Shown here: positions 26,704 through 37,019 of the stretch, one piece after another
How the letters are laid out: each line of letters starts with the position of its first letter
Numbering within the stretch: position 1 is the first letter of the stretch
NCBI GenBank assembly: GCA_907165065.1
Contig: OU015525.1
Location: 49,423,537 to 49,487,536, forward strand
Direction: 5' to 3'
From: Caprimulgus europaeus
Taxonomy: Eukaryota > Chordata > Aves > Caprimulgiformes > Caprimulgidae
Length of the DNA: 64,000 nt
Position numbers and translations under genes: made by a program
The notes under the pieces: generated by a model
Seen by the model: only the letters and a program-made list of their open reading frames with translations
Databases searched by the model: none
What the model was told of the DNA's origin: nothing

Positions 26704-27334
26704 TGTGCTGGTTTCACTTGGCTAGCACTTGGCTAACACAAAGACAGACATTTGCTCACTGCCCTTCCCCCAGGGGATAAAGGAGAGAACTGCGGGCAAG
26801 AGTAAGGAGATTCGTAGGTTGACATAAGAACAGTTTAATAATTGAGATAAAAGAAAATTTAAAATAATAATTATATAATAATAGTAATATGCAAATGAAT
26901 GATATATAGTACAATTGCTCACGACCTGCCAACCAAGCCTGGCCCATGCCCAGATAACAATCCTAGAGGAACTACAATCCTGAACCAAAACAGCAATCCC
27001 AGAAGAGCAAAAGCCTGAGTGAAAGTCTGAGAGAGCACAAGAGGAAGAAACCGTCATTAATATATTGAATATGATGTTATAGGATATGGAATATCCCATT
27101 GGCATATCCAAATACCAGTTTAGCTTATTAATTTAAATATGTCTTGCCCTCTCTAGATCTTGTACTTGTAGACTAACAAAACATTAAGTCCTTCACTTCC
27201 GGCAACAATAGTTAAAACATTGGTATGTTATCAACATTTCTCTCATAACAAATCCCAGGCTGAAAGCAAAATACAGTGCTATTCCACCTCCTAAAAAGAA
27301 AGCTAGCTCTGTTTCAGCTAAAAACCAGAAGACC
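26704..27334 (-). mobile_element. Solo LTR of an avian endogenous retrovirus (old copy)
   Basis: The element opens with TGTGCTGGTTTC and closes near 27334 with a degenerate CCAG..GACCA end, giving roughly 630 bp bounded by TGT...ACA-like ends. Inside are blocks I associate with a widespread avian LTR family: a cccagggga stretch near 26770, ttgacataagaacagtttaat near 26820, a tatggaatatcccattggc block near 27085, and gttatcaacattt near 27225. No internal retroviral genes flank it, so it is a solo LTR. The minus orientation is inferred from a TATA-like stretch on that strand near 27060. Family assignment is from memory, without a search. Confidence 0.6.
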
Positions 27335-30300
27335 AAGGCTGCATCAAGAAGCACTGTCCATTTAGAGTATTTATTCTGGCAACTTCTAACATGTCCAGTG
27401 AGCCCAAATTGAGGCAACATTAGGTACTCCAGTGCCCCTCAGACGAGCTGGGCTTCCGCTTCCTTTCTTCTATCGACTAACTTCAACCTGCTTTTCTTAG
27501 GCCTTGTACAAGGCACTGCTGCAGACTTCACAAAGCCCCAGGCTGCTTAAAAATAAGTCCCTGTTGACACCAGCATTCAGCTGTTGTTCTAGTCTGTACC
27601 AACCATTTGTGGCAGAGACCAGGCTGGTATGAGAAGCAAGTGAAAGATGGGAGCAAGGAAGCGGAAGAACAAAAAAAATCTAACATGTCATAGATATAAG
27701 AGTATATGTCCCTATCTACACATGGCAATGGCTTAATTTCATAGATAAACTTTTGATAAAGTAACCAGATTGAGATCTTTAACTCCCTATTGCTAACACT
27801 ATCAAAAGCATGTCTTCTAAAGCATTAAGGAGTTATTTGCTATAAAGTCTGACACAAAAGGATTTGTTTGCACGTGTTCGACATCACTGAATTTACAAGT
27901 TACATTTTAAAAGACTGACAAAACCTTGCAGGTTAAAAAACTGGTAGACGCTATGCTTAAAGAAAACAGATATAGTAGGCACTTTTGTTTTGTGTTCTGA
28001 ACTGCTTTGAATATATCTGTTGACTTTTAGTAGTCATTATAAGCCCAACTCATTGGCCAAGATCCTATAATGCCTGGTGCTGTTTAGACATCAACTAAAA
28101 AGATTACATCTAATCTAAAGAACAAATAAGTGTATCCAGCGAATGCTGGAGAGGAGGTAGAAAAGACAGCATGCTTTTGTAAACCTCTCATTACGCCATA
28201 GGTTTCCTAAATTTACATTTTAGCCTATGTTAATCCAAAAAGAAATATTACAGAAATAAAAAAATAAATAAACTAAGGAAATTATAATGAGCCAGAATCT
28301 GTACAAGGAAAGAACTTTTCACTTTAACAGTTGAGTGTGACAGTGGGACAAGACCAGGGTAGGCTAAGTAATCACGTGGTCTGCCTGGAGACAATGTTAA
28401 CAGAAGTATATCTTCTTGCAGCATTTGTCATAATTCAGCTTTTTATTAGCTATATAGACAGTCAAATAAGGGCTGTGTCCCTGGTCATCATTCTCATGAC
28501 ACTGAACTCACATTCATGTTTCCACTTGCAGGTGTAAGAATAACCCTCCTTCCTCAGCACTTTGCAGTTGAATCTTGGGCCCATCAGTGTTTCCTAGCAC
28601 TTAAAAAACTTTAAAAATATGAAAATGGACATTCTTCCCTTTAAGTTAAAAAAAGTTATGTATTTCTTTCACGCATTCTTTGCATTGTGTTATTTTTGGT
28701 TCATATGTTGTATCCCATGATTAACATGTTCAGCAAAGCTCTATTTAAAAAACAGGTCTTTGAAGTAGTTTCTATCAACTCTTACGGCTTTCAGGTCATA
28801 TTTGAGAGACACTTCCTACATTAGTGAATACACATGTAATTTGTGTAAGTAGATGAGTTTAGATTATCATACAGTATAGCAAGCCAAATAACTGTGATTA
28901 TGTGGTAGTTCAGCCCAAAAGGAGAACATTCAGAAGAGTGTTAAGTAAAATATACTATTATATTCTATGAATATACAATAAATAAAACCAAAAGATGAAA
29001 GGGACATCCACTACCTCTCACATTTCTTCAGTATTTTTTCTTCCACTTATTTGCTGGCCCTATACTTATTGACAGCGTGATGAAAATAAACTATTTATAT
29101 TTTAAAGAGTTACACCTGTTTATTTAGTAAGAAATCTAGTACCTGGGAATTTCAAAGGTGTGCAACTAAATGACCCTTAACAGTTTGGAAACTGTGTACT
29201 GAAAGAAGATTACGTCCATACTGTCTCATCTGAGTCACCACACATACTATAGGTAGTCACCGAGTTCAGCCATTTTCCTGGCTCATGCAGCAAGCCAAAC
29301 ACAGCCTTACACAGTGTGTAAGAAATTTACCTATTGATCATAACCTCCAACAAAGGTCTTGTAACAGAAGTACAGAAGACGACAAATGAGATATAATATT
29401 CATAGTTAGCCTTTTTCTCAATTATTCGAATTGCTTGCCCCCTGTCACACTGAAATGAATCAAGATTTGCTCAGATGTCGAGACAAGTTGGTCCCTGTGC
29501 ATTATGTCAATTTGAAAGCAAGCAGAGCTTGTAAGACCAACATTTTTCATAGTATGGATTAGAGCTTCACTGAGAGTCGCAAAAGGATCTAGAGAGGCTT
29601 ATGCAGTGTTAGAGCCACTCAGATTGCTGCAGGCATCCTCCCCTGGGTGATGAAGCAGCAGATGGTTTTCTCCCTCAAGGAGTAAGAACAAATACTATTC
29701 TTCTCTATGATCTCTCAAAACTATAGTTATAGAAGGCTTGTTTCTTGAAGAATGGTTGGAGGTGCACAGAAATGCTTTACATGCCTAAATTTCTACTGTT
29801 GCGTCTGAGCAAGTATGCAGATTAATGCCCTTCTACAGGAAACCCTTTCACTCAGGTTTTCAAAAATAGTCCTTGTATTTCCCTGATGTCCAAACATCCT
29901 TAATAAAATAAAGTAATCCTGCTATATAGCTGACAACTAGAGTCATAACTTCACTGGACATTTTATGACAAGGAAAAAATGCTACTAAATGCAGTACAAA
30001 CTGTTCAAAAGAAATAAAACAGAGAAGATAGTAACTTTAAAACACTATTGACCTTATGTCAAGTACCCACCTTTATTGTATTTTTAACTAATTTTTTAAC
30101 CCATGAACACAAATATAAACTGCACTGCAATTGAAGATAGTCTCTTCAACAACCAAAATGGAGATAATGTGAATAGACTACTAGAGGAAGTCAGCCAGAG
30201 GCAATATCCTTTAACCAGGCAATTGAAATAGCTGGAAAAATTACACCGACTTTAACCATGCACGTTTGTCTGAAGGAGGACACATTTCATGGAAGGCTCA

Positions 30301-30412
30301 TCTGGGCTTTCCAACTAGACAAATTTCCTGGAAGATACAAATTCTCATTTCAAACTGTGGCTAATTACATCCCTCATCCAGTTGCTCTTCAGTCTTTTTT
30401 TTCTTTTTCTAT
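27335..30412. other. Intergenic DNA downstream of HRH4 copy A
   Basis: AT-rich sequence without another coding gene. It should contain the 3' untranslated region of HRH4 copy A. A minus-strand AATAAA lies at 30072-30077, about 335 bp past the stop codon, and is a reasonable but unproven polyadenylation signal. No third receptor copy or receptor fragment was recognised here. Confidence 0.45.
30072..30077 (-). terminator. Candidate polyadenylation signal for HRH4 copy A
   Basis: AATAAA on the minus strand about 335 bp beyond the stop codon. It is a common hexamer in AT-rich DNA, so support is weak. Confidence 0.3.
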
Positions 30413-31198
30413 CTAAAAAGAGCCTGATCTCAATGTTGCAAATTTTTTGGGACATAGTATTTTCATAAAAGCCATTCGAAATTTAACATGACAGAGAGGG
30501 TAGAGAAATGGGTTCAAAGAGGAATTGACCCACAAAAGCCAAAAGGTTATTTCGTACAAGGAGTTATGAACACAGGTTCCTTGGCAGGCCCCACGAATAA
30601 TCATTAGTAAAGTGTATGGAGCCCAGCAAACGGCAAACACGCACACAATTATGGCAAGCGACTTCGCTATTTTCTTGTCCTGCTGCAGTTTTGACCTGGC
30701 CCTTGCACATAAAGAAAGAGATAAGTAATTTTCTGGAGTTACAGAATTGCCTCTGGATGGAGATGAGCTCTCGGTTACCAAAGACTCTTTCTTTGGCCTC
30801 ATGGAGGATGAAACACTGTCCTCTGCTTCAAACGGAGGAGAAAACACTCCTTGCCTCAGCGGGAGGCAAAATCTCCAGGACAGGCTGCCATTCCTTGGAG
30901 GCTCACAGTCCTGCATGCTGCCGTGCCGCTGCCGCCTCTGGATGTTGTGAAAGATGTGCACATTGAAGTAGGTCACCGAGAGCAGTGGCACAAAGAACTC
31001 CAGGGTGGATGCGCACAGGAGGAAGTACCAGTTGTCAAAGAACTCAGCGTAGCACTGGTCTGCTGCTACCACGCTGTGTCCGGCCACGTGCTCCCAAAAG
31101 AGGATTGCTGGGCAGTAGAGGAGGAAGGCAAAGACCCAGATGGCCACCATCTTGATGACAGGATTGGATGTTATTCCCTGCTGGGCTCTGTAAGATAC
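30413..31198 (-). CDS. HRH4: HRH4 copy A exon 3 (TM4 to C-terminus)
   Basis: Starts after a CAG acceptor with the VSYRAQQG segment and encodes residues 151-411: TM4, ECL2 with Cys199, TM5 with Glu217, a long intracellular loop 3 (about 231-325), TM6, TM7 and a short tail ending in GSF. The loop 3 part (about 30698-30870) is strongly diverged from copy B while the flanking transmembrane parts are almost identical. Confidence 0.9.
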   Translation of the reverse strand, partial: VSYRAQQGITSNPVIKMVAIWVFAFLLYCPAILFWEHVAGHSVVAADQCYAEFFDNWYFLLCASTLEFFVPLLSVTYFNVHIFHNIQRRQRHGSMQDCEPPRNGSLSWRFCLPLRQGVFSPPFEAEDSVSSSMRPKKESLVTESSSPSRGNSVTPENYLSLSLCARARSKLQQDKKIAKSLAIIVCVFAVCWAPYTLLMIIRGACQGTCVHNSLYEITFWLLWVNSSLNPFLYPLCHVKFRMAFMKILCPKKFATLRSGSF

Positions 31199-34100
31199 CT
31201 GCAAGGGAAATAAAGAAACAGGTCACACCTGTAGCAACAAGTTTTGGAAGTGACAGAAGTAGCAGGAGAGGAACTTAGCAGAGTGCTTGATAACTTGGAG
31301 CTGCAGCTATGGTGATCAGCTGAAGCTCCCCCAAGCGTGTTTGATTCATCGATGTTGACATGACACCGGGGTGTCTCTCTACAGGTTAATGTAACTGTGC
31401 TAGAGTGCTGGTCCAGGTGATGAAACGTGATCATCCATCGGTACCTAGTCATTTAGTATGCCTTGTTTGAGACATCTGTGGTCTGAAGTGCCAGAGTAAT
31501 TAGCATTTTATAGTTGTTCAGAGCATGACTCCAAACTGCACTGCTTTTTACAGCATTTTACAATCAAATAGGACTATATGCATCACAGTGGTGAACAGAA
31601 AATGTGGCACATATATTTAACCTTTGAGAAAATTGTTTATTACACACTTCGTGAAGAGGTAGGAATACATTCCAGCTCTGCAATGCAGCCTTTAGCTGAT
31701 GAAACTACAAAATCACCCCTTTTCTTCCTTCTCTTCCCACTCCGGGACCAGTATGTATTTTCCACTATATGTTGCAGAACAGATATCTTGTAGCTCACAT
31801 CCTGCTCCATCCCTTTCACAGGATGACAGCCTGAATGTGTAATTTTAGGAGCTTAGACATTCAGTTTAAAATAGGAAAAGTATGAGTTAATGTAATTAAA
31901 GACTATAATACAAATGTCCATAGGTCTTAATTATGTTTGTGCAGGTGCTCTTAATTTTGTAATTTGTAAATGCTGTGTCTTTGACTTCCCAGTGTAACGT
32001 TTCTTACATGCAAAATGCTTCAGTGTTTGATTTCCTGGAATTTTTTCCATAAAATAAAATAGAATCATCAAATGTAAGAAAAATAAAAGGCAAGTGTAAT
32101 AAGGAAGATTAATTATCATTAACAATAATAAAACTGAAATTCCGTCATATGACATTATGTTGACATTCTGACACATCACCAAAGAGCTGGAACCTTTAGC
32201 TCTTCCCAACATTTCCCTGCCACTTGAGCTAACAGAGTGATTAGTGAGAAGTGCTGGTCTCCACCCTCAGCATGAACCAAGATATAAAGTTCACAGAAAG
32301 GGCGTTGGATGCTCTGCAGAGAGCAGAGACATAAACTGCATCTGAAGTTTGGAATTCTGCCCCAGGAGCTGAGAGGAGTTTATTGCCACACGTCCACAGT
32401 CAGCCTCTCCAGTCTGTCCTTTTTCTCACTCTCTGCCTCACTTGTTCTCGCTCCTGATCTTCTCCGGGATCACTTGAGGTCACGTCTCAGGACAAGACAT
32501 CCTCCATGGTGTCATTCATTTCACTGTCCTAGCCCCTCTGCCTTTTCCTTCCATGCCTGATTTTAGGTCCAAACTCAAATCCAGTTTACTTTGAATTTCC
32601 TCTTTCCTTGTACCCTTTTTACCAGCCCCTTTTCACCCTTCAGCATGCTTTCCCTCAAGCAGTAGTACAACAGCAACCTAAGGCAGAAATTTTGAGAAAA
32701 GTCTTGTTTGACTGGCTCTGGGCTGAAACATGCTCAATGCAGAATATTCACCACATCTAGCTGCAAATATCTAACAATCTCCACATGCCAGCATATTTTT
32801 GAGCATATTATCTTGATTAAATCTGGGCTTATACTCATCAACATGGCAAAGGTCAATGAGTATAATCCACAAATGACCTTCTGACAAAATCAGAGAAGCT
32901 AGAAACAGGGTACTTACAGCTTTAGTAACTGACAGGAAACGGTCATAGCTGATAAGAACAATGTTAAATACTGAAGCTGTGCACAGGAGATAGTCCGTAG
33001 CTAGCCAGAGCTTGCAGACGCCTCTTCCCAAGTGCCATTTCCCTGTCAGGCTGTAAGGGATGTAGAGAGGCATGCAGAACGCACCTATGGAAAGCAACCA
33101 CAGAGACACCATGTGGTTCATATGGATTGCAAACAGTACTCCTGGAAGCAGAGAGACACTATTCTGGTGTTTGGCTAAAAAAATACAACTATTAAGGTGA
33201 ATGTGTAATTTACATACAGAAATTCTTACATTCGCATGAAATCTGAAAGTGAGATTCTATGTATTAGATCTTAGTGTATTTGGGTATACTGATTGCTGGG
33301 GATAAGATCGGGACAAATCATCAAAGAAGGATCTACTGAAGAAGAAAATGGCAGTCTAGCCAACTTACAGTAGCTAAAGATACAGAATCAGTGCTGCAGT
33401 GTGTGTGCACTGTGGTTATGCTCTGACATTTAACCTCACTGCTGTGTATCTTCTAGTCTTTGTTTTGTGCTACAGTTTTCCCTCAGATTCATCTACAGAT
33501 GTTGTTAATGTTGGCTGTTAAAGTAAGATCAGTCAGCATTTGTAAGCTACAGAAAATATACAGTCTGCACTGTATCTGGAAACCTCTTCTATCAAAGATA
33601 GAGCAGACACAGCAGAGGTATGAAATCCTCTCCCACTTTGAAGAGATGTTTTAATCTCATGTAGGTTCTTCAGCTGAGATTAACTCCAGAACAATTTTTT
33701 TTTTGTTAGATACATTTGGTTTTTGTCCAGAAGGCCTTCCACTGATGTACTTTCATAATAAAGTCATGTTTGTGTTTTATTTTTAAGCCAACAACTTCTT
33801 CATTTTACCACTAATATTCTTTCAAAAGTATGGTGCAATATCTGATGCTACGTTCCTGAAAAAGCCAACCCACCAGAGATAAATATAAACCTATGTGCAG
33901 TTTCAAGATCCCTTTTAAACTCTTCAGATTAATCTTCTTTAATATATCCATCAAGATCTCAGAAGTTACTGAACATATCCAGGCTGATATGGCTCACCAA
34001 CAATAATCCTCTGGGCAATGAGCTGACAGACTGTTATCAACAGGCAAATGTGCTTTCAATACTGATGGCTTGTTTTAACATATACCTTAAATACAAGCAG

Positions 34101-35985
34101 CATAACTTTTGTACAAAATACTCATCTTTCAGAGTTGCTGGTGACAGCTACAGCTCTTATCAGCTTCAATGGGATCAATGTTTGGCACCATGTCAACAAT
34201 TAATGGCTGCTTTTAGTTATAGATATAAATACAGATGCAAGAACCAAGTTTTAAGCATTTATGTTTGAAACTATTCTCACTTTTACTAATGAGGGTGCAA
34301 AAGACATTAGTCACGTGCATGGAAAGATTAGAGAATTCTAAGAAATTTAAGAAATTTCAGCTTCAGAGAATAAAAGCATTTTCTGACTGATCCCAGAGAC
34401 AAAGTCCTAGATTTACGTGGTCAACATAATACTGATACCAATCGTTTAGTCTTGGCTGATTTAAGACTCCATGAGGCACCAGCCACAAACAAGAACTGAT
34501 GTAGAAGGCAGATATGTAAATCTCTTGACTAAACTATAAGATAAGAGGAGAAACAGACTTTTGCAAAAGAACTGAGCAATGAAATGGCAGCTCTACCACA
34601 TTGTCTGCCTGGAGCAGGACAGCAAAGGCACCAGCACACGCATCATTTGGTTTCTGCCCCATAGGGCGAGACCCAGAATTAGGGACTACAGGTTATAAAT
34701 AGCATAAATTAAGCAAAATCTTAAGGGTTAAACTAATACAATCCACTGCACATCACTGACAAAGGAACGGCAGTTAGTGGGGACAGTACTGCCAAAAGTG
34801 GAGTGAGCCAATGACTGCAATTGCGCTCCTTGTGATCCAGTGAATATTGTTCTCTATCAAGAGAAAGCACTTCTGTGCAGAAATACCTCCTTGCTAGCCT
34901 CAAGTCAAGATGTTTGCTGGAATATCATCTGCCACAGGACGATGGTTTTGTCAGACTTTCTCTGCTGCATGGTCTGTTTCCCTGGCCTGAACCCTGAAGG
35001 ACTGTCACACAAGGCATTCACGTGCCCACCTCCTCGCCTGGCATCACCCACCAGAACTGGATCCATGGCACCTCCAGGGGCCACATCTCCTGAACTTCTG
35101 CAGTGACACTATGGGAAGAGGTGACTAATTTGGAAAACAGATCAGAGATCCCAGCAGGCTGTTTCTGGAATCAAACAAGGCATCTGATCTCTTGCCTGCA
35201 CTGAATGAAGCTGATAAAAAAAGTCATAGTGGTGGAGAGTTGAGTTATAGTGTAATACACGCATAAGCCATTAGTACCATGCAGAGAAGTAATTAATTTA
35301 CCTGGATGTATCACAGCTAGCTGTATAAGAAAACAGTTACACTGTCAAATGTAAAGATATTCTGAAGTGTGTGATCTTACAGGAGGAGCAAAGGGAAATC
35401 ATAAACTGTAGCAAACAATCTCTTTCCTTCAGTAGGTATTCACATAGAATAGGTGCTTCTTTTTTCTGAAGCAACATTAAGTATTTATATGAAAAAAGGA
35501 TTCATTTCTCATTATAACATATTTTGAGACATAATAGGCTGCTAAGATGCTTAATGCAATTTCCACCATTTCTTACCCTTACCCTAGACACACAGCTGGG
35601 AAATTGTTCTCTTAGAAGAAACCACCCAGAAAAAGAAGTCCCCTCGCTTCTCCCCAGATCCCTACAAAACAGATAGTACGCGCCTCCACGGCTGCGACTT
35701 ACCCACTGCAAAGTCAGAAATAGCAAGATTCAGAAAGAAATAGTTACTCCGATGCCTGAGATTTCTGTCCACGATGAAAGCAAGGATCACCAGGGTGTTT
35801 CCAAGGATGGTGACCAGAGCCAGCAACACCATGAGGAAAGCCAGCAGCACCAACACGCCCAGTGAAAACTCAGAGCTCGGTGCCGCTGTGCACAAAGTCT
35901 CGTTGCATGTTCCAGCCGCACGTGGAGTTTCGGCAGTGCCGTTGTGCATGTTGCGTGCCCAGGTCAGTTCAGTCTGGGAAGACAT
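30413..35985 (-). CDS. HRH4: Histamine H4 receptor-like GPCR, copy A (three exons)
   Basis: Exons at 35703-35985, 32918-33084 and 30413-31198 join in phase (1, then 0) into 411 codons plus a TAG stop. The product is a rhodopsin-family aminergic receptor of the plasma membrane, of the H3/H4 type that signals through Gi/o in mammals. Visible landmarks are sequons at N15 and N28, N63 in TM1, D91 in TM2, D125 in TM3 (amine-binding position 3.32), the C118-C199 disulfide pair, DRF at 142-144 in place of the usual DRY, E217 in TM5 (position 5.46, typical of H3/H4), CWAPY at 341-345 in TM6 and NPFLY at 379-383 in TM7. Human H4 is 390 residues. HRH4 is preferred over HRH3 because the neighbour is IMPACT. 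The start at 35985 is chosen because copy B lacks the in-frame ATG two codons upstream. Confidence 0.9.
31199..32917 (-). other. HRH4: HRH4 copy A intron 2
   Basis: A 1.7-kb GT-AG intron. It is unlike the corresponding intron of copy B, even directly beside the exons. A pyrimidine-rich patch at 32395-32650 could hold an old LINE relic, but I could not support it. Confidence 0.7.
32918..33084 (-). CDS. HRH4: HRH4 copy A exon 2 (end of TM2, ECL1, TM3)
   Basis: A 167-base exon with a TAG-type acceptor at 33085-33086 and a GTAAGT donor at 32912-32917. It encodes residues 95-150, including Cys118, the amine-binding Asp125 and the DRF motif. It differs from exon 2 of copy B at one base only, 32981, which is synonymous (Cys129). 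Confidence 0.9.
33085..35702 (-). other. HRH4: HRH4 copy A intron 1
   Basis: A 2.6-kb intron. Its first about 120 bases (35581-35702) are essentially identical to the matching part of copy B (45901-46022), after which similarity fades. No other gene was seen in it. Confidence 0.7.
35703..35985 (-). CDS. HRH4: HRH4 copy A exon 1 (N-terminus, TM1, start of TM2)
   Basis: Encodes residues 1-94 plus the first base of codon 95. The glycosylatable N-terminus is followed by TM1 with the LGN motif and by the LNLAISD segment of TM2. It ends at a GTAAGT donor (35697-35702). An alternative ATG at 35989-35991 would add two residues, but copy B has CTG there. Confidence 0.88.
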
Positions 35986-36018
35986 TCGCATCTGGCAGAT
36001 TTATCCAAAAGGCTGAGA

Positions 36019-37019
36019 GAAGTCTGTCAACAGGATAGGCTGAATACTGACACATCAAAATAAAGGATCATAAAATTTCAAGGCCTGGAGACTCTAACAT
36101 TCCTTTATCTGAATGCACCTATTGGCCTGAAAACAAAAATCTATACAAAAGCCACCCCATAAGCAGCAGTAAGTGCACACTTTAAAATAAATTATCTCTT
36201 TCTCTCCTGAATGCTGATCCTTATCTACTGAGGTCAGAAAAGTTAGTCTGAAAACAACTTTTCACAGTCAAGCAGTTTGCATATTATTGTGTAAGCATTT
36301 TTACACATTGAATTCTGATGAAGCTAAAAACAGATTTCATTTTCACTTCCCCAGTGGTCAACAGGATTTTAATTATTACAAGTGCCTTTCTCTTACAGTA
36401 AAATGTAGGCACTATTGCACTTGCTGTTATACCACTTACTAAATTTTACAGTTAGGGACAGAGATGTATATTTTACAATGCTACTGGTTACAGAGCATTT
36501 AAAACTCAGTTATACACATCAGAAGTCTCACCAATACCTTTTCAGCTCATCCTCATCAGAAGAAGTCTAGCCCTAGGCACAACAAACCAAACACCTGTGC
36601 TTTGGAGGACCTCATAAATGTGTCCCATCTAATCCTCCACTTCACAAATAATTCCAGGTAAGATCCCACTCCTCAAAGTGCCAAACCCTTAGCCTCTGCA
36701 GATGTGAGAAGGCATATCCCTTCCTCATCACAATTTCATGTATTTTGGTAAGAGCGCACAGAAGTTGGCAGGCCATGGCTATGACTCATGCCTGCAGCCC
36801 ACAGACTCTGTAGTGCCACAGCACTCCCTGCAATCGGCTTTTCAGTCTGCGAACGTAGAGCTGGGTGCTTTAGAAGAGGTAGGGCAAAAATAAGGAAAGA
36901 AAGGGCAGAAAGGATGTGAGGAAGAGAGGTGTGGTGCTCTGATCCTGTCTTGGGGAACAAAGGGAAATGTATTGTAAGGAGTAATTAAAGCAAAAACTGT
37001 AGGACAACAGGAACAGAAG
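36019..37019. other. 5' flank of HRH4 copy A
   Basis: AT-rich flank. A patch near 36211-36235 (gatccttatct, then gaggtcag) recurs at 46552-46575 upstream of copy B, showing that the duplication included upstream DNA now diverged. No TATA box or CpG cluster could be assigned. Confidence 0.45.

Noticed and set aside
26704-27334. Full endogenous provirus
   Set aside because: No gag, pol or env-like frames lie on either side; only an LTR is present.
27335-30412. Third HRH4 copy to the left of copy A
   Set aside because: I looked for receptor motifs (LGN, DRF, CWAPY, NPFLY) downstream of copy A and found none in any frame.
30851-31213. Plus-strand open frame of 120 codons, recurring at 42053-42334
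   Set aside because: It is the antisense shadow of HRH4 exon 3. It recurs only because the receptor exons are near-identical.
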